64,000 bases of DNA from Pelagihabitans sp965238025 (GCA_965238025.1 OZ250162.1:2542001-2606000), one strand, 5' to 3'; counted from the stretch's first letter, positions 8,126 to 16,278 are shown. Program-made: numbers and translations. The notes: generated by a model from the sequence alone, not told the origin.

Positions 8126-9385
8126 ATGAAAAATAGTCTTTTTTCTTTCCTCTTTATTCTTTTTACTCTCCCGGCTTTTGCTTCTTCGATCCTGATTCCT
8201 ATGGATGCTGAAGGTCAAAAGAACCACCTAAAAGCCTACGGGATTACCTATTGGGTGCTTTCCAAACAACAAAAAGTACAATGGCTGTTGAACTATCGCG
8301 GTGGTTCGTTTCTATTACCGGACGGGGACAGCATTCGCAAAGAATGCCAGATCAGGGGTGTTTCTTTTGAGATATTATCCGACACGCAGGCACAAGGAAT
8401 ACTGGATAATATCAGTAGCCCATCTATGAATCAAGAGGCAGTGGTTCTGGAAAAAGCTCCTAAAATTGCGGTCTATTCCCCAAAAGGAAACCAGCCTTGG
8501 GACGATGCCGTAACTATGGTGTTGACCTATGCTGAGATTCCGTATGTAACCATTTACGACGAAGAGGTGTTGGATGATAAACTAGTGCTCTATGATTGGT
8601 TGCATTTACATCATGAGGATTTTAGCGGACAGTACGGTAAATTTTATGCCACTTATCGCGCCTTCCCCTGGTATATTGAACAAAAACAAAATGCCGAAGC
8701 TTTGGCTACCAAACTCGGTTTTAGCAAAGTGTCTGAAGAGAAGCGCGCAGTGGCCTTAAAAATCCGGAACTATGTTATAGGCGGCGGGTTTATGTTTGCC
8801 ATGTGTTCGGCAACCGATAGTTTCGATATTGCCTTGGCCGCAGACGGCGTGGATATTTGCGAACCTATGTTCGATGGTGACCCCTCTGAGGCCAATTACC
8901 AAAGTAAATTGGATTTTAGAAAGACCTTCGCTTTCACCGATTTTGTGCTGGAAAGAAGTCCCTTAAAATATGAGTTCTCATCTATTGACATGACGACAAA
9001 AAGAAGAATCCCGAAAGAATCCGATTATTTTTCCTTGATGGATTTCTCCGCAAAATGGGACCCAGTACCCACCATGCTGTGCCAAAACCATACGGCCTTG
9101 GTCAAGGGTTTTATGGGGCAAACCACCTCTTTTGAAAGAGCAAGTATTAAACCTACCGTAATGGTTTTAGGGGAAAACAAAATCAATCAAGAAGCACGCT
9201 ATATTCACGGAATCAAAGGAAAAGGATTTTTTACGTTTTATGGAGGACACGATCCCGAAGATTATCAGCATAGGGTAGGGGACCCAAAAACAGAATTGGA
9301 ACTGCATCCGACCTCACCGGGCTATCGTTTGATTCTAAACAATGTTTTGTTTCCCGCGGCCCAGAAGAAAAAACAAAAGACCTAA
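8126..9385 (+). CDS. Exported protein with class-I amidotransferase-like fold features
   Basis: A 419-residue protein of unknown function. The ATG at 8126 is chosen because it begins a clean signal peptide (residues 1-20, ending AFASS). Upstream in-frame codons (GTG 8105, ATG 8117) would put extra polar residues in front. Related Flavobacteriia proteins have, to my recollection, been labelled 'asparagine synthetase B', but I see neither an N-terminal Cys glutaminase nor a PP-loop synthetase motif. What is visible is GGGFMFAMCSATD (219-231), which resembles the strand-turn-helix nucleophile elbow of class-I amidotransferase/DJ-1 folds with Cys227. A conserved-looking C-terminal block FYGGHDPEDYQH (near 377-388) could supply a His, as in ThuA-like proteins. 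It is probably periplasmic or surface-exposed, and the substrate is unknown. Confidence 0.75.
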   Translation: MKNSLFSFLFILFTLPAFASSILIPMDAEGQKNHLKAYGITYWVLSKQQKVQWLLNYRGGSFLLPDGDSIRKECQIRGVSFEILSDTQAQGILDNISSPSMNQEAVVLEKAPKIAVYSPKGNQPWDDAVTMVLTYAEIPYVTIYDEEVLDDKLVLYDWLHLHHEDFSGQYGKFYATYRAFPWYIEQKQNAEALATKLGFSKVSEEKRAVALKIRNYVIGGGFMFAMCSATDSFDIALAADGVDICEPMFDGDPSEANYQSKLDFRKTFAFTDFVLERSPLKYEFSSIDMTTKRRIPKESDYFSLMDFSAKWDPVPTMLCQNHTALVKGFMGQTTSFERASIKPTVMVLGENKINQEARYIHGIKGKGFFTFYGGHDPEDYQHRVGDPKTELELHPTSPGYRLILNNVLFPAAQKKKQKT

Positions 9386-9433
9386 CGAACAAACATTAGG
9401 CCCCTGCGATTTAAGTCAATGGTTGACCTGTAA

Positions 9434-10339
9434 TTATTTTTCAGTTTGTGATGAATAGGTGCTTTCAAAGATTTTATCCGCGTTAGCAGATTCAAAACCA
9501 TCCCTTCTTTGGGCGTTATGTATCTCGTCCTCAGGTAGACTGCGGTATTTGGGTAATGGCAATCTTTCAGCAAACTCCACATAGCTGCCCGATATCTTAA
9601 GTTTTTCACCTTCAGCGAAGGTGGCATTCATCATTTTAGAGACGGAGCTACTTTGTTTGAGCAGGCCATCGCTACTTACCTTAATAATCCCTCCGGAATC
9701 GTTGAGTTGAATACCAACGTCCTTTAAAAACTCATTGAACGTTTCTAGTGTGTTATAACCCTCTTTTAGATTATGAACACTAATCGTATAGTGATTCAGA
9801 TAGTACCTGTTATAAATAACCCAAGCCGCATATTCACTTTCTTTGGCAAGGGCAAGGTAATCATCCAAACTGGGCAGGGACCAGATTGGTTCGTAAAAGA
9901 ACTGTCCTACTTCCGTTGGGTTATCCAGATTCATCTTCTCAACAGGATCTTGAACTATATTTTTGGTATAGGAGGAAATAATGTTTTGCGCATTTTCAGA
10001 TAGGTCATCTACCCGTAACTCACTAATGAATATCCGCGGATATTTTGGGTGTGGCGGTGCATACCAGTACGCGTTCAATTTTTTCTCCTTAAAATGATAG
10101 TAGTCCTTCTTCTCGTATCCATAGTGAAGAAATATTTTCTCAAAAGACTGAATACCCAAGTGCGGAACGCCTAAGGTCCTGAAGGCGATATGGTCGTTTA
10201 TGATTTCATCCTCAGAAGAAATAACATTTCGTTGCAATAAGGCCTGAGAAACTTTTTTTACGTCCGTAACACTTTCTTTATAAGGCTCAAAAAGCGCCCT
10301 CATAATGCTATCTAGCTTGGTACTTTGGTTAAAGTTCAT
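9434..10339 (-). CDS. DUF1338 family protein (2-oxoadipate dioxygenase/decarboxylase-like)
   Basis: The 301-residue product matches the DUF1338 family, whose characterised members (HglS/YdcJ type) are Fe(II) enzymes turning 2-oxoadipate into D-2-hydroxyglutarate in lysine catabolism. Metal ligands can be placed at His50 (DHIAFRTL), His183 (YLNHYTISVHNL) and Glu255 (GSYVEFAERLP), and Arg54 may be the substrate-binding arginine. The length is shorter than the ~450 residues of HglS, so it belongs to the short form common in Bacteroidota, and the exact substrate is not proven. It is convergent with the preceding + strand gene and has no obvious operon partner; no other lysine-degradation genes are nearby. 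Confidence 0.85.
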   Translation of the reverse strand: MNFNQSTKLDSIMRALFEPYKESVTDVKKVSQALLQRNVISSEDEIINDHIAFRTLGVPHLGIQSFEKIFLHYGYEKKDYYHFKEKKLNAYWYAPPHPKYPRIFISELRVDDLSENAQNIISSYTKNIVQDPVEKMNLDNPTEVGQFFYEPIWSLPSLDDYLALAKESEYAAWVIYNRYYLNHYTISVHNLKEGYNTLETFNEFLKDVGIQLNDSGGIIKVSSDGLLKQSSSVSKMMNATFAEGEKLKISGSYVEFAERLPLPKYRSLPEDEIHNAQRRDGFESANADKIFESTYSSQTEK

Positions 10340-10424
10340 TGATTTTTTTTGACTACTAATAGAGATATTATAAATTAGTTTATCGCGGTGCGGATTTTGG
10401 TTTTGCCAGGGGTCATGCCCTCAT

Positions 10425-10757
10425 CTAGCAAGGCAGCTCATCCCGTTCGGCCTGCAGGTTTGCGATTTCTTGTTCAATTTCCTCAAGATCTTTGCCTGAG
10501 GTAAACACATTGTCCCTGAGACATTCTGCATAAGCAATCCTTTCAATGCGATAATTGTCAAGAGCTACTTTAAACTCTTGACATAGAACTTGATTTTCTG
10601 GATCGTTGGTAAGTGCGATTAATGCATCAGAATAGGCGGTGAGAAGTGCTGGATCATTATGATCGGCCAGGCAGTTAATGCTATCGACCGCATCAGATAT
10701 GCCACAGGAGGCAAATACTAAAAGAATTAATATTGTTACATATTTTTTTAGGCGCAT
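10425..10757 (-). CDS. Small lipoprotein of unknown function
   Basis: 110 residues with a short basic start, a hydrophobic stretch and a lipobox (VFASC, Cys at about 19), so it is probably a lipoprotein. The mature part is acidic and contains several further Cys residues (NCLADHND, VLCQEF, YAECLRDN, final ELPC) that could form disulfides in the periplasm. The C-terminus is rich in Glu, Gln and Leu and probably helical. I do not recognise a family. It stands alone between DUF1338 and a HAD phosphatase gene. Confidence 0.6.
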   Translation of the reverse strand: MRLKKYVTILILLVFASCGISDAVDSINCLADHNDPALLTAYSDALIALTNDPENQVLCQEFKVALDNYRIERIAYAECLRDNVFTSGKDLEEIEQEIANLQAERDELPC

Positions 10758-10928
10758 TTTTATAAAATTTTAAAGTTAAAAATAAACGAATATTGGCGGT
10801 TTATATTGCATTTCATCCGGCGGATATACATTAAGCTTTAAATTTCCCTCAAGAAAAATGCAATTTGGAATGGTATTTTTTATTGAAACTCACTCGCTTG
10901 GTATTATCATAAGTTATGGTCTAAATCA

Positions 10929-11726
10929 TTAAGATGAAATCAATTTTTCGAGTATCGTTTCCACCCCAAAATCGTCATTACTTGCAGTTTTATAATTCGC
11001 AACTTTTAAAACATCTGGGTGCGAATTTTCCATAGCAAAACTGTAGTCGGCCAACGCCAACATTTCCAAATCGTTGTTGTAATCCCCAAAAACCATGGTT
11101 TCAGAAGGAGAAATACCATACTCTTCCTGAACCTTTTCAAGGGCATAGCCCTTATTGGCATTAAAACCGGAAATATCTACCCAGTTAACCCCAGAAATCT
11201 TGACCTTTAATGCGCCCTCTAAATGTTTCACAGCCGGATAAATATATCGTTCTGAACTTTCGAAATGATAAATGGCGATTTTGACGATTTCGCCACTGAA
11301 TGATTTTAGGTCATCAAGTAATTCGTATGCCGTATAGTATTCTTTCAATTTCTCTACAAAGGCCATATCCTTCCCAAGCAGGTAGGCCTTTTGTTTTCCA
11401 CATAGTGTTACATGAATGCCGGAAATTGGATCTAAAACGGAAAGTATCTCGTTCTTGGTTGCATTGGGCATGGGGTTAGAAACAATTTCTTTTTGCTGAT
11501 GCATAGCGAACCCTCCGTTTTCGGCAATTACGATAATTTCATCTTTAATCGGTGCTAATTTTTCTATGATGCTATTGTATTGCCTGCCGCTCGCGGCAAC
11601 AAACAAAATTCCCTTTTCTTTTAATTTCTGAAATTGTTCAAAAAAAAGGGTGCTAACCTCGTGATTAGAATTGAGCAAGGTCCCATCCATATCAGAGACG
11701 ACCATTTTAATTCCTGATAAATCCAT
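10929..11726 (-). CDS. Cof-type HAD-IIB family hydrolase
   Basis: A 265-residue phosphatase of the HAD superfamily, Cof/YidA branch. VVSDMDGTLLNSNHE (9-23) is motif I with nucleophile Asp12 and acid/base Asp14. AASGRQY is motif II, the Lys of motif III lies in the cap-to-core return, and VFGDYNNDLEML is motif IV with the Mg-binding Asp residues. The C2B cap lies between them (about 85-190). Such enzymes dephosphorylate sugar phosphates or flavin/pyridoxal phosphates, and specificity cannot be read. A -7 box lies 20-27 nt upstream of the ATG. Confidence 0.9.
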   Translation of the reverse strand: MDLSGIKMVVSDMDGTLLNSNHEVSTLFFEQFQKLKEKGILFVAASGRQYNSIIEKLAPIKDEIIVIAENGGFAMHQQKEIVSNPMPNATKNEILSVLDPISGIHVTLCGKQKAYLLGKDMAFVEKLKEYYTAYELLDDLKSFSGEIVKIAIYHFESSERYIYPAVKHLEGALKVKISGVNWVDISGFNANKGYALEKVQEEYGISPSETMVFGDYNNDLEMLALADYSFAMENSHPDVLKVANYKTASNDDFGVETILEKLISS

Positions 11727-11745
11727 CTAAAATAGTTTCTAATCG

Positions 11746-11753
11746 CAAAGGTA
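11746..11753 (-). promoter_or_regulatory. -7 box upstream of the HAD hydrolase gene
   Basis: On the minus strand the sequence reads TACCTTTG, an exact TAnnTTTG match, 20 nt before the start codon. Confidence 0.55.
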
Positions 11754-11817
11754 TTTGTTATAGGCCGGATAATGATTTAGTTTTAGTAAGATTTAGCGTA
11801 AATTAATAGCAGCGTAT

Positions 11818-12240
11818 ATGAAATTTTACCAAAAAGAATTGCGATTGCCCCACTATGAGAGAGGTTTTCATTTGATTACAAATGAAATCTTGGAAACCAT
11901 TCCGGAAATAGGGGATGTGGATCTGGGCATGTTACAGGTTTTTATAAAACACACTTCAGCCAGCCTTACCATTAATGAAAATGCTGATCCAACAGTTCGT
12001 GCTGATTTTGAAAGCCACATAAATGTTATGGTGCCCGAAAATGCCAACTATTATGTTCATAATTATGAAGGCCCGGACGATATGCCAGCCCATATCAAAT
12101 CGTCTTTGATGGGAGCGTCAGTACAAGTACCAATAACCAAGGGGAATTTGAATTTAGGTATCTGGCAAGGGATTTACCTTTGTGAACATCGTAATCATGC
12201 CGGTGGAAGAAATATAGTACTATCAGTCTTCGGAATATAA
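11818..12240 (+). CDS. yjbQ: YjbQ (UPF0047) family, secondary thiamine-phosphate synthase-type protein
   Basis: The 140 residues are the full length of the UPF0047/YjbQ family. IKHTSASLTINENADP (about 43-58) and GIWQGIYLCEHRN near the C-terminus are the signature blocks, containing the conserved His, Ser and Glu residues of the metal site. E. coli YjbQ has weak thiamine-phosphate synthase activity and can suppress thiE loss, but the physiological role of the family is still unclear. It is divergent from the HAD gene and followed by an EF-hand gene. Confidence 0.92.
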   Translation: MKFYQKELRLPHYERGFHLITNEILETIPEIGDVDLGMLQVFIKHTSASLTINENADPTVRADFESHINVMVPENANYYVHNYEGPDDMPAHIKSSLMGASVQVPITKGNLNLGIWQGIYLCEHRNHAGGRNIVLSVFGI

Positions 12241-12289
12241 TTTGTTTTAATAACTTTATTGAATAAACATAAACTAAAACCCTTTTACC

Positions 12290-12562
12290 ATGATTACAGA
12301 AGAATCAATAATGAATAAAATTCAGATTGTTATTACCAATCATTTTGACACTCCGGAGGAGGCGTTCAGTTTCTTTGACAAGAATAGCGATGGAAAATTA
12401 AAGAAAAGTGAAATTGTAAAATTGTTGAAACAAGCTGAGGTAAGCGGATTTATCAGAGGATTGGTTGGGTCGAAACTAATTGATGGTTATGATAAAAGCG
12501 GCGATGATTTAATCGATTGGGATGAATTTATGACTGCTGTGAATAAAATCAAGACTACTTAA
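12290..12562 (+). CDS. Small EF-hand calcium-binding protein
   Basis: A 90-residue soluble protein with two EF-hand loops: DKNSDGKLKKSE (about 29-40) and DKSGDDLIDWDE (about 68-79). Each has Asp at positions 1 and 3, Gly at 6 in the first loop, and Glu at 12, so both probably bind calcium. There is no signal peptide, which suggests a cytoplasmic calcium buffer or sensor. The ATG at 12290 is used; a second ATG 18 nt later is possible. It ends just before a bidirectional terminator shared with rplT. Confidence 0.85.
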   Translation: MITEESIMNKIQIVITNHFDTPEEAFSFFDKNSDGKLKKSEIVKLLKQAEVSGFIRGLVGSKLIDGYDKSGDDLIDWDEFMTAVNKIKTT

Positions 12563-12578
12563 ATAAAATGTATGTAAT

Positions 12579-12612
12579 AAAAAAAGCCAGCTCATTTGAG
12601 CTGGCTTTTTTT
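12579..12612. terminator. Bidirectional terminator between EF-hand gene and rplT
   Basis: GCCAGCTC-ATTT-GAGCTGGC is a perfect 8-bp stem flanked by A and T tracts on both sides, so it can stop transcription from either direction. Confidence 0.92.
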
Positions 12613-12630
12613 AGTGAGATAAGTTTGTAT

Positions 12631-12975
12631 TTATTTTACTTTTTCAACGATTGCCTTGAAAGCTTCCGGGTCGTTCATGGCCAAATCGGCCAATACCTTT
12701 CTGTTCAATTCAATTCCGTTCGCTTTTACCTTACCCATGAATTGGGAATAAGACATACCGTGCAAGCGGGCACCAGCATTGATTCTGGTTATCCATAGTG
12801 CACGAAAGGTTCTCTTTTTATTCTTACGGTCACGATAGGCATATAACATTGCTTTTTCGACCGCGTTTTTAGCGACCGTCCAAACATTTTTACGTCTTCC
12901 AAAGTAACCTTTGGCTTGCTTCATCACCTTTTTTCTTCTGGCTCTAGAAGCTACTGCATTTACTGATCTTGGCAT
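12631..12975 (-). CDS. rplT: 50S ribosomal protein L20
   Basis: The 114-residue product has the usual L20 length and sequence, from PRSVNAVASRARRKKVMKQAKGY at the N-terminal basic tail to the globular C-terminal part with GMSYSQFMGK and LADLAMNDPEAF. L20 binds 23S rRNA early in 50S assembly. In E. coli it also represses its own operon by binding mRNA that mimics its rRNA site. It is the last gene of thrS-infC-rpmI-rplT and ends at the bidirectional terminator. A folded spacer lies upstream (12995-13031). Confidence 0.97.
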   Translation of the reverse strand: MPRSVNAVASRARRKKVMKQAKGYFGRRKNVWTVAKNAVEKAMLYAYRDRKNKKRTFRALWITRINAGARLHGMSYSQFMGKVKANGIELNRKVLADLAMNDPEAFKAIVEKVK

Positions 12976-12994
12976 AATTTTTAATTTTTTGTAG

Positions 12995-13031
12995 CAGGCG
13001 ACCGATAATCGGTACTTTTGTTTATTGCCTG
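12995..13031 (-). promoter_or_regulatory. Hairpin in the rpmI-rplT spacer, possible autoregulatory element
   Basis: ACCGAT-A-ATCGGT (13001-13013) forms a perfect 6-bp stem with a one-base centre, probably opened to a larger loop in RNA. CAGGC (12995-12999) can pair with GCCTG (13027-13031) around it. The spacer is 92 nt, long for a tight ribosomal operon. L20 is known to bind structured mRNA in other bacteria, but the match here is only inferred. Confidence 0.3.
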
Positions 13032-13067
13032 ACTCCAGGGTTAATGATTAATCACCGAAAAGGACAA

Positions 13068-13265
13068 TTACTTTAAACGTAACTGTTCTTTAATACTGTT
13101 GACATCTGATTGGTGTACCAATGTGTCGTGCGTTAAAGCAAGCTTACGCTTTTTAGATTTCTTGGTCAAAATATGACTCTTGAAAGCGTGCTTTCTTTTA
13201 ATTTTACCGGTACCGGTAAGCTTAAATCGCTTCTTGGCACTGGATTTTGTTTTCTGTTTAGGCAT
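13068..13265 (-). CDS. rpmI: 50S ribosomal protein L35
   Basis: The 65-residue basic protein matches L35 throughout (PKQKTKSSAKKRFKLTGTGK at the N-terminus, HILTKKSKKRKLAL centrally). It lies between infC and rplT in the conserved order. The 143-nt gap to infC contains a REP-like repeat (13315-13383), longer than usual in this operon. Confidence 0.97.
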   Translation of the reverse strand: MPKQKTKSSAKKRFKLTGTGKIKRKHAFKSHILTKKSKKRKLALTHDTLVHQSDVNSIKEQLRLK

Positions 13266-13314
13266 CTTTTCCTATTTATTTATTATCTCACTTTCCGCAC
13301 TCAATTCTCCTTAT

Positions 13315-13383
13315 GTCACCCTGAGCGCAGTAGAAGGGTCACTTGTTTATGCTGAACAAGCCCCTACAAAGGGCTTGGTTCAG
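13315..13383. repeat. REP-like element, 'CCTGAGCG-AGT-GAAGG' family, with hairpin
   Basis: CACCCTGAGCGCAGTAGAAG (with GGGT following) is a member of a repeat family also seen at 16092-16119 and, degenerate, at 18405-18425. Its second half forms a strong stem: CTGAACAAGCCC (13352-13363) pairs with GGGCTTGGTTCAG (13371-13383), with one bulge. It sits inside an essential ribosomal operon, between infC and rpmI, so it is presumably transcribed. Confidence 0.65.
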
Positions 13384-13408
13384 TATTTTTAAGCAGCGCA
13401 AAGCTACG

Positions 13409-13963
13409 TTATTTTTTTGTTTTAGGCGCAATGAACATTGTCATTCGCTTTCCTTCCAATTTTGGCATTTGTTCTACCTTGCCCAGTTCTTCCAATTCTG
13501 ATGCTAACCGCAGCAATAGAATTTCACCCTGATCCTTGTAGACAATCGATCTTCCTTTAAAGAAAACATAGGCCTTTAATTTTGCGCCTTCCCTTAAGAA
13601 TTTCTCCGCATGTTTCTTCTTAAACTCATAATCGTGATTGTCAGTATTGGGTCCAAATCTGATTTCCTTTACAATCACCTTCGAGGCTTTTGCCTTCATT
13701 ATCTTTTCCCGTTTCTTTTGTTCATAAAGAAACTTCTTATAATCGATAATTTTACAAACGGGTGGTGCCGCTTTCGGGGAAATCTCCACTAAGTCCAGTC
13801 CTGCTTCTTCAGCCTTGTCCAATGCTACTCTAATAGGGTAAACACCAACCTCGACGTTATCACCCACCAGACGTACCTCTGGAGCTAAAATTTTCTCATT
13901 GATTTTGTGAGGGTTTTTATTTTCCCTCCTAGGTTGAGGCCTAAATCTTTTACGTATTGCTAT
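13409..13963 (-). CDS. infC: Translation initiation factor IF-3, with a probable AUA start codon
   Basis: IF-3 binds the 30S subunit, prevents premature 50S joining and proofreads the initiator tRNA and start codon. Reading from the ATA at 13963-13961 gives 184 residues: AIRKRFRPQPRRENKNPHK, then INEKILAPEVRLVG of the N-terminal domain and the C-terminal domain with GRSIVYKDQG and the final KLEGKRMTMFIAPK. No ATG, GTG or TTG lies between the upstream in-frame stop (13978-13976) and the GTG at 13867, and starting at that GTG would delete about 32 conserved residues. A second ATA at 13972 is a less favoured alternative. Rare start codons (AUU, AUA, AUC) in infC are an established autoregulatory device, because IF-3 discriminates against them. 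It follows thrS by 31 nt. Confidence 0.93.
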   Translation of the reverse strand: MAIRKRFRPQPRRENKNPHKINEKILAPEVRLVGDNVEVGVYPIRVALDKAEEAGLDLVEISPKAAPPVCKIIDYKKFLYEQKKREKIMKAKASKVIVKEIRFGPNTDNHDYEFKKKHAEKFLREGAKLKAYVFFKGRSIVYKDQGEILLLRLASELEELGKVEQMPKLEGKRMTMFIAPKTKK

Positions 13964-13994
13964 GACTTGTATTTTTTAATTAAACTTTAAATAT

Positions 13995-15935
13995 CTAAAA
14001 CGACTTTAAGGTACTATTTATTTCGGTATTCACCAAGTGACTAAAATCGTTTAAGCTTATTGCGCCCAAATCCTCACCCCCATGCTTTCTAACCGATATT
14101 GTTTCGTTAGCCTCTTCATTCTCCCCAACGATAAGCATAAATGGGATTTTATTCATTTCTGCTTCCCGTATCTTTTTCCCTACGGTCTCGTTCCTATTGT
14201 CGATAAGGGCGCGAATTTCGTTATTTTCTAAGGAATTTAAAACTTTTTGGGCATATTTTTCGTGCTTCTCACTTACCGATAAAATAATAGCTTGCTCTGG
14301 TGTAAGCCATAGCGGGAAGTTACCTCCAGTATGTTCGAGCAACAACGCAATGAAACGTTCCATACTGCCAAAGGGGGCACGGTGTATCATGACCGGTCTA
14401 TGTAATTCATTATCAGAACCTTTGTAAGTTAGGTCAAAACGTTCGGGCAAGTTGTAATCTACTTGTATTGTACCCAATTGCCAGCTCCTTCCCAAGGCAT
14501 CTTTTACCATAAAGTCTAATTTGGGACCATAGAAAGCGGCCTCACCACTTTCAATGACATAATCCAATCCTTTTTCTTTGGCGGCATTAATAATTGCATT
14601 TTCGGCCTTTTCCCAGTTTTCAACAGCGCCAATGTACTTTTCGGGCTTATCTAAGTCGCGAACGGATACCTGAGCCGTGAAATTTTCGAACCCCAACGAG
14701 CCCAAAACATATAAAGATAGATCTATAACATTTTTGAATTCTGCATCCAATTGGTCATGGGTACAGAAAATATGAGCGTCGTCTTGGGTGAAGCCTCTAA
14801 CTCTAGTAAGGCCATGCAGTTCTCCACTTTGTTCATATCTGTAAACTGTTCCGAATTCTGCATATCGTTTGGGAAGCTCTCGGTAGCTAAAGGGTCGATG
14901 TTTAAATATTTCGCAATGGTGTGGGCAGTTCATGGGCTTTAGTAAAAACTCCTCATCTTCCCTCGGGGTTTTGATAGGCTGAAAGCTATCCGCCCCGTAT
15001 TTTTCATAATGTCCAGAGGTAACATATAATTCCTTTTGCCCGATGTGTGGGCTTGCCACCATTTCGTACCCCGCCTTTTTTTGCGCTTTTTTTAAGAATT
15101 GCTCCAAACGTTCTCGAAGCGCTGCACCTTTGGGAAGCCATAAAGGAAGTCCTTGTCCCACCTTCTGCGAAAAGGTGAACAGTTCAAGTTCTTTACCCAA
15201 TTTTCTATGGTCACGTTTTTTTGCTTCTTCTACCAATGCAAGATATTCGGTAAGCTCTTTCTGTTTAGGAAATGAAATTCCATAAATACGCGTAAGCTGA
15301 GGTTTAGTTTCGTCCCCTCTCCAATAGGCGCCGGCTACACTTAATATCTTGATTGCCTTTACTATTCCCGTGTTGGGTATATGGCCTCCACGACATAAAT
15401 CTGTAAATGAATCATGGTCACAGAAGGTAATCGTGCCATCCTCTAAATTCTCGATTAACTCTACTTTATATTCATTGCCTTGGGATTGGTATAATTCCAG
15501 TGCTTCGGCTTTTGTAACCGAGCGCATTTTGTAATCGTGTTTTCCTCGGGCAATCTCAAGTGCTTTCTTTTCAATCGCGGGAAAGTCCTTATCCGAAATA
15601 CTCCTTTCCCCTAAATCAATGTCATAGTAGAATCCATTTTCAATTGCCGGGCCAATAGTCAGCTTAACACCCGGGTAAAGTTCCTCAAGAGCTTGTGCGA
15701 CAATATGCGAGGTAGAATGCCAAAAAGCCTTTTTTCCTTCTGGGCTATTCCATGTATAAAGAATAAGCGAACCATCTTCATTTAAAGGTGTGCTTGCCTC
15801 GACAATAGTATCGTTGTATTTAGCCGAAATAACATTCCGTGCCAGCCCCTCACTAATGCCTTTTGCGACATCCATAGGTGTGCTGCCGTTTTCATGTGCT
15901 TTGACCGAGCCATCGGGTAGAGTAATATTGATCAT
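13995..15935 (-). CDS. thrS: Threonyl-tRNA synthetase
   Basis: ThrRS attaches threonine to tRNA-Thr in the cytoplasm. The product has 646 residues. An N-terminal TGS domain (1-61) and the editing domain (about 65-230, with HSTSHIVAQALEELYP) precede the class-II catalytic core (about 270-540) with the zinc ligand cluster MNCPHHCEIF. The anticodon-binding domain follows from about 545 to the end. It heads the thrS-infC-rpmI-rplT operon, the same order as in E. coli. A consensus -7 box lies about 24 nt upstream of the ATG. I see no T-box-like leader. Confidence 0.97.
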   Translation of the reverse strand: MINITLPDGSVKAHENGSTPMDVAKGISEGLARNVISAKYNDTIVEASTPLNEDGSLILYTWNSPEGKKAFWHSTSHIVAQALEELYPGVKLTIGPAIENGFYYDIDLGERSISDKDFPAIEKKALEIARGKHDYKMRSVTKAEALELYQSQGNEYKVELIENLEDGTITFCDHDSFTDLCRGGHIPNTGIVKAIKILSVAGAYWRGDETKPQLTRIYGISFPKQKELTEYLALVEEAKKRDHRKLGKELELFTFSQKVGQGLPLWLPKGAALRERLEQFLKKAQKKAGYEMVASPHIGQKELYVTSGHYEKYGADSFQPIKTPREDEEFLLKPMNCPHHCEIFKHRPFSYRELPKRYAEFGTVYRYEQSGELHGLTRVRGFTQDDAHIFCTHDQLDAEFKNVIDLSLYVLGSLGFENFTAQVSVRDLDKPEKYIGAVENWEKAENAIINAAKEKGLDYVIESGEAAFYGPKLDFMVKDALGRSWQLGTIQVDYNLPERFDLTYKGSDNELHRPVMIHRAPFGSMERFIALLLEHTGGNFPLWLTPEQAIILSVSEKHEKYAQKVLNSLENNEIRALIDNRNETVGKKIREAEMNKIPFMLIVGENEEANETISVRKHGGEDLGAISLNDFSHLVNTEINSTLKSF

Positions 15936-15958
15936 TCCTTATCTTTAATATAAGTTCG

Positions 15959-15966
15959 CAAAGATA
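15959..15966 (-). promoter_or_regulatory. -7 box of the thrS operon
   Basis: On the minus strand it reads TATCTTTG, an exact TAnnTTTG match 24 nt before the thrS ATG. Confidence 0.6.
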
Positions 15967-16278
15967 GCACCTAGCATCCACGCCTACAATAGGAGAGGTG
16001 CGTTTTTAGGCCTTCTTGGCTTTGAAGATGTCGGGCGGGCATTCTGCTATATCCCTCATTACGGATTGGGCGTAAAGTAATGCTGGTGCTTTGTCATCCT
16101 GAGCGGAGTCGAAGGACGTAACATCTAATATTATGTTTTAAAATAAATATTTGTCTGTACTATTAAAAAAGAGTATTTTTAATGCCCTTTCAGAAAAAAA
16201 TTATGGAGCTAATAAGCTCAACGATAAGAGATTGAATGGGGGTTGTAAAAATTTTTCAAAAAAGATTTGAAATATTAG
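15967..16278. other. Gene-free stretch between thrS and the rRNA promoter
   Basis: I see no convincing gene. It holds one repeat (16092-16119) and an AT-rich part from about 16130 towards the rRNA promoter, which could act as an UP-like upstream region. A short minus-strand open frame ends at 16006 but has no start codon and is discussed under rejected items. Confidence 0.4.
16092..16119. repeat. REP-like element, 'CATCCTGAGCGGAGTCGAAGG' family
   Basis: GTCATCCTGAGCGGAGTCGA (with AGGAC following) matches the repeat core at 13315-13338 except for a few bases. This motif is widespread in intergenic DNA of Bacteroidota genomes. Here it is a lone half-element without the second hairpin, 160 nt upstream of the rRNA promoter. 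Confidence 0.6.

Noticed and set aside
12568..12798. A plus-strand frame after the EF-hand gene
   Set aside because: It starts at the terminator and runs antisense to rplT.
16006..16138. A short minus-strand open frame ending in ECPPDIFKAKKA
   Set aside because: It has no good start codon, is about 40 codons long and crosses the repeat at 16092-16119, so it is probably chance or a relic.
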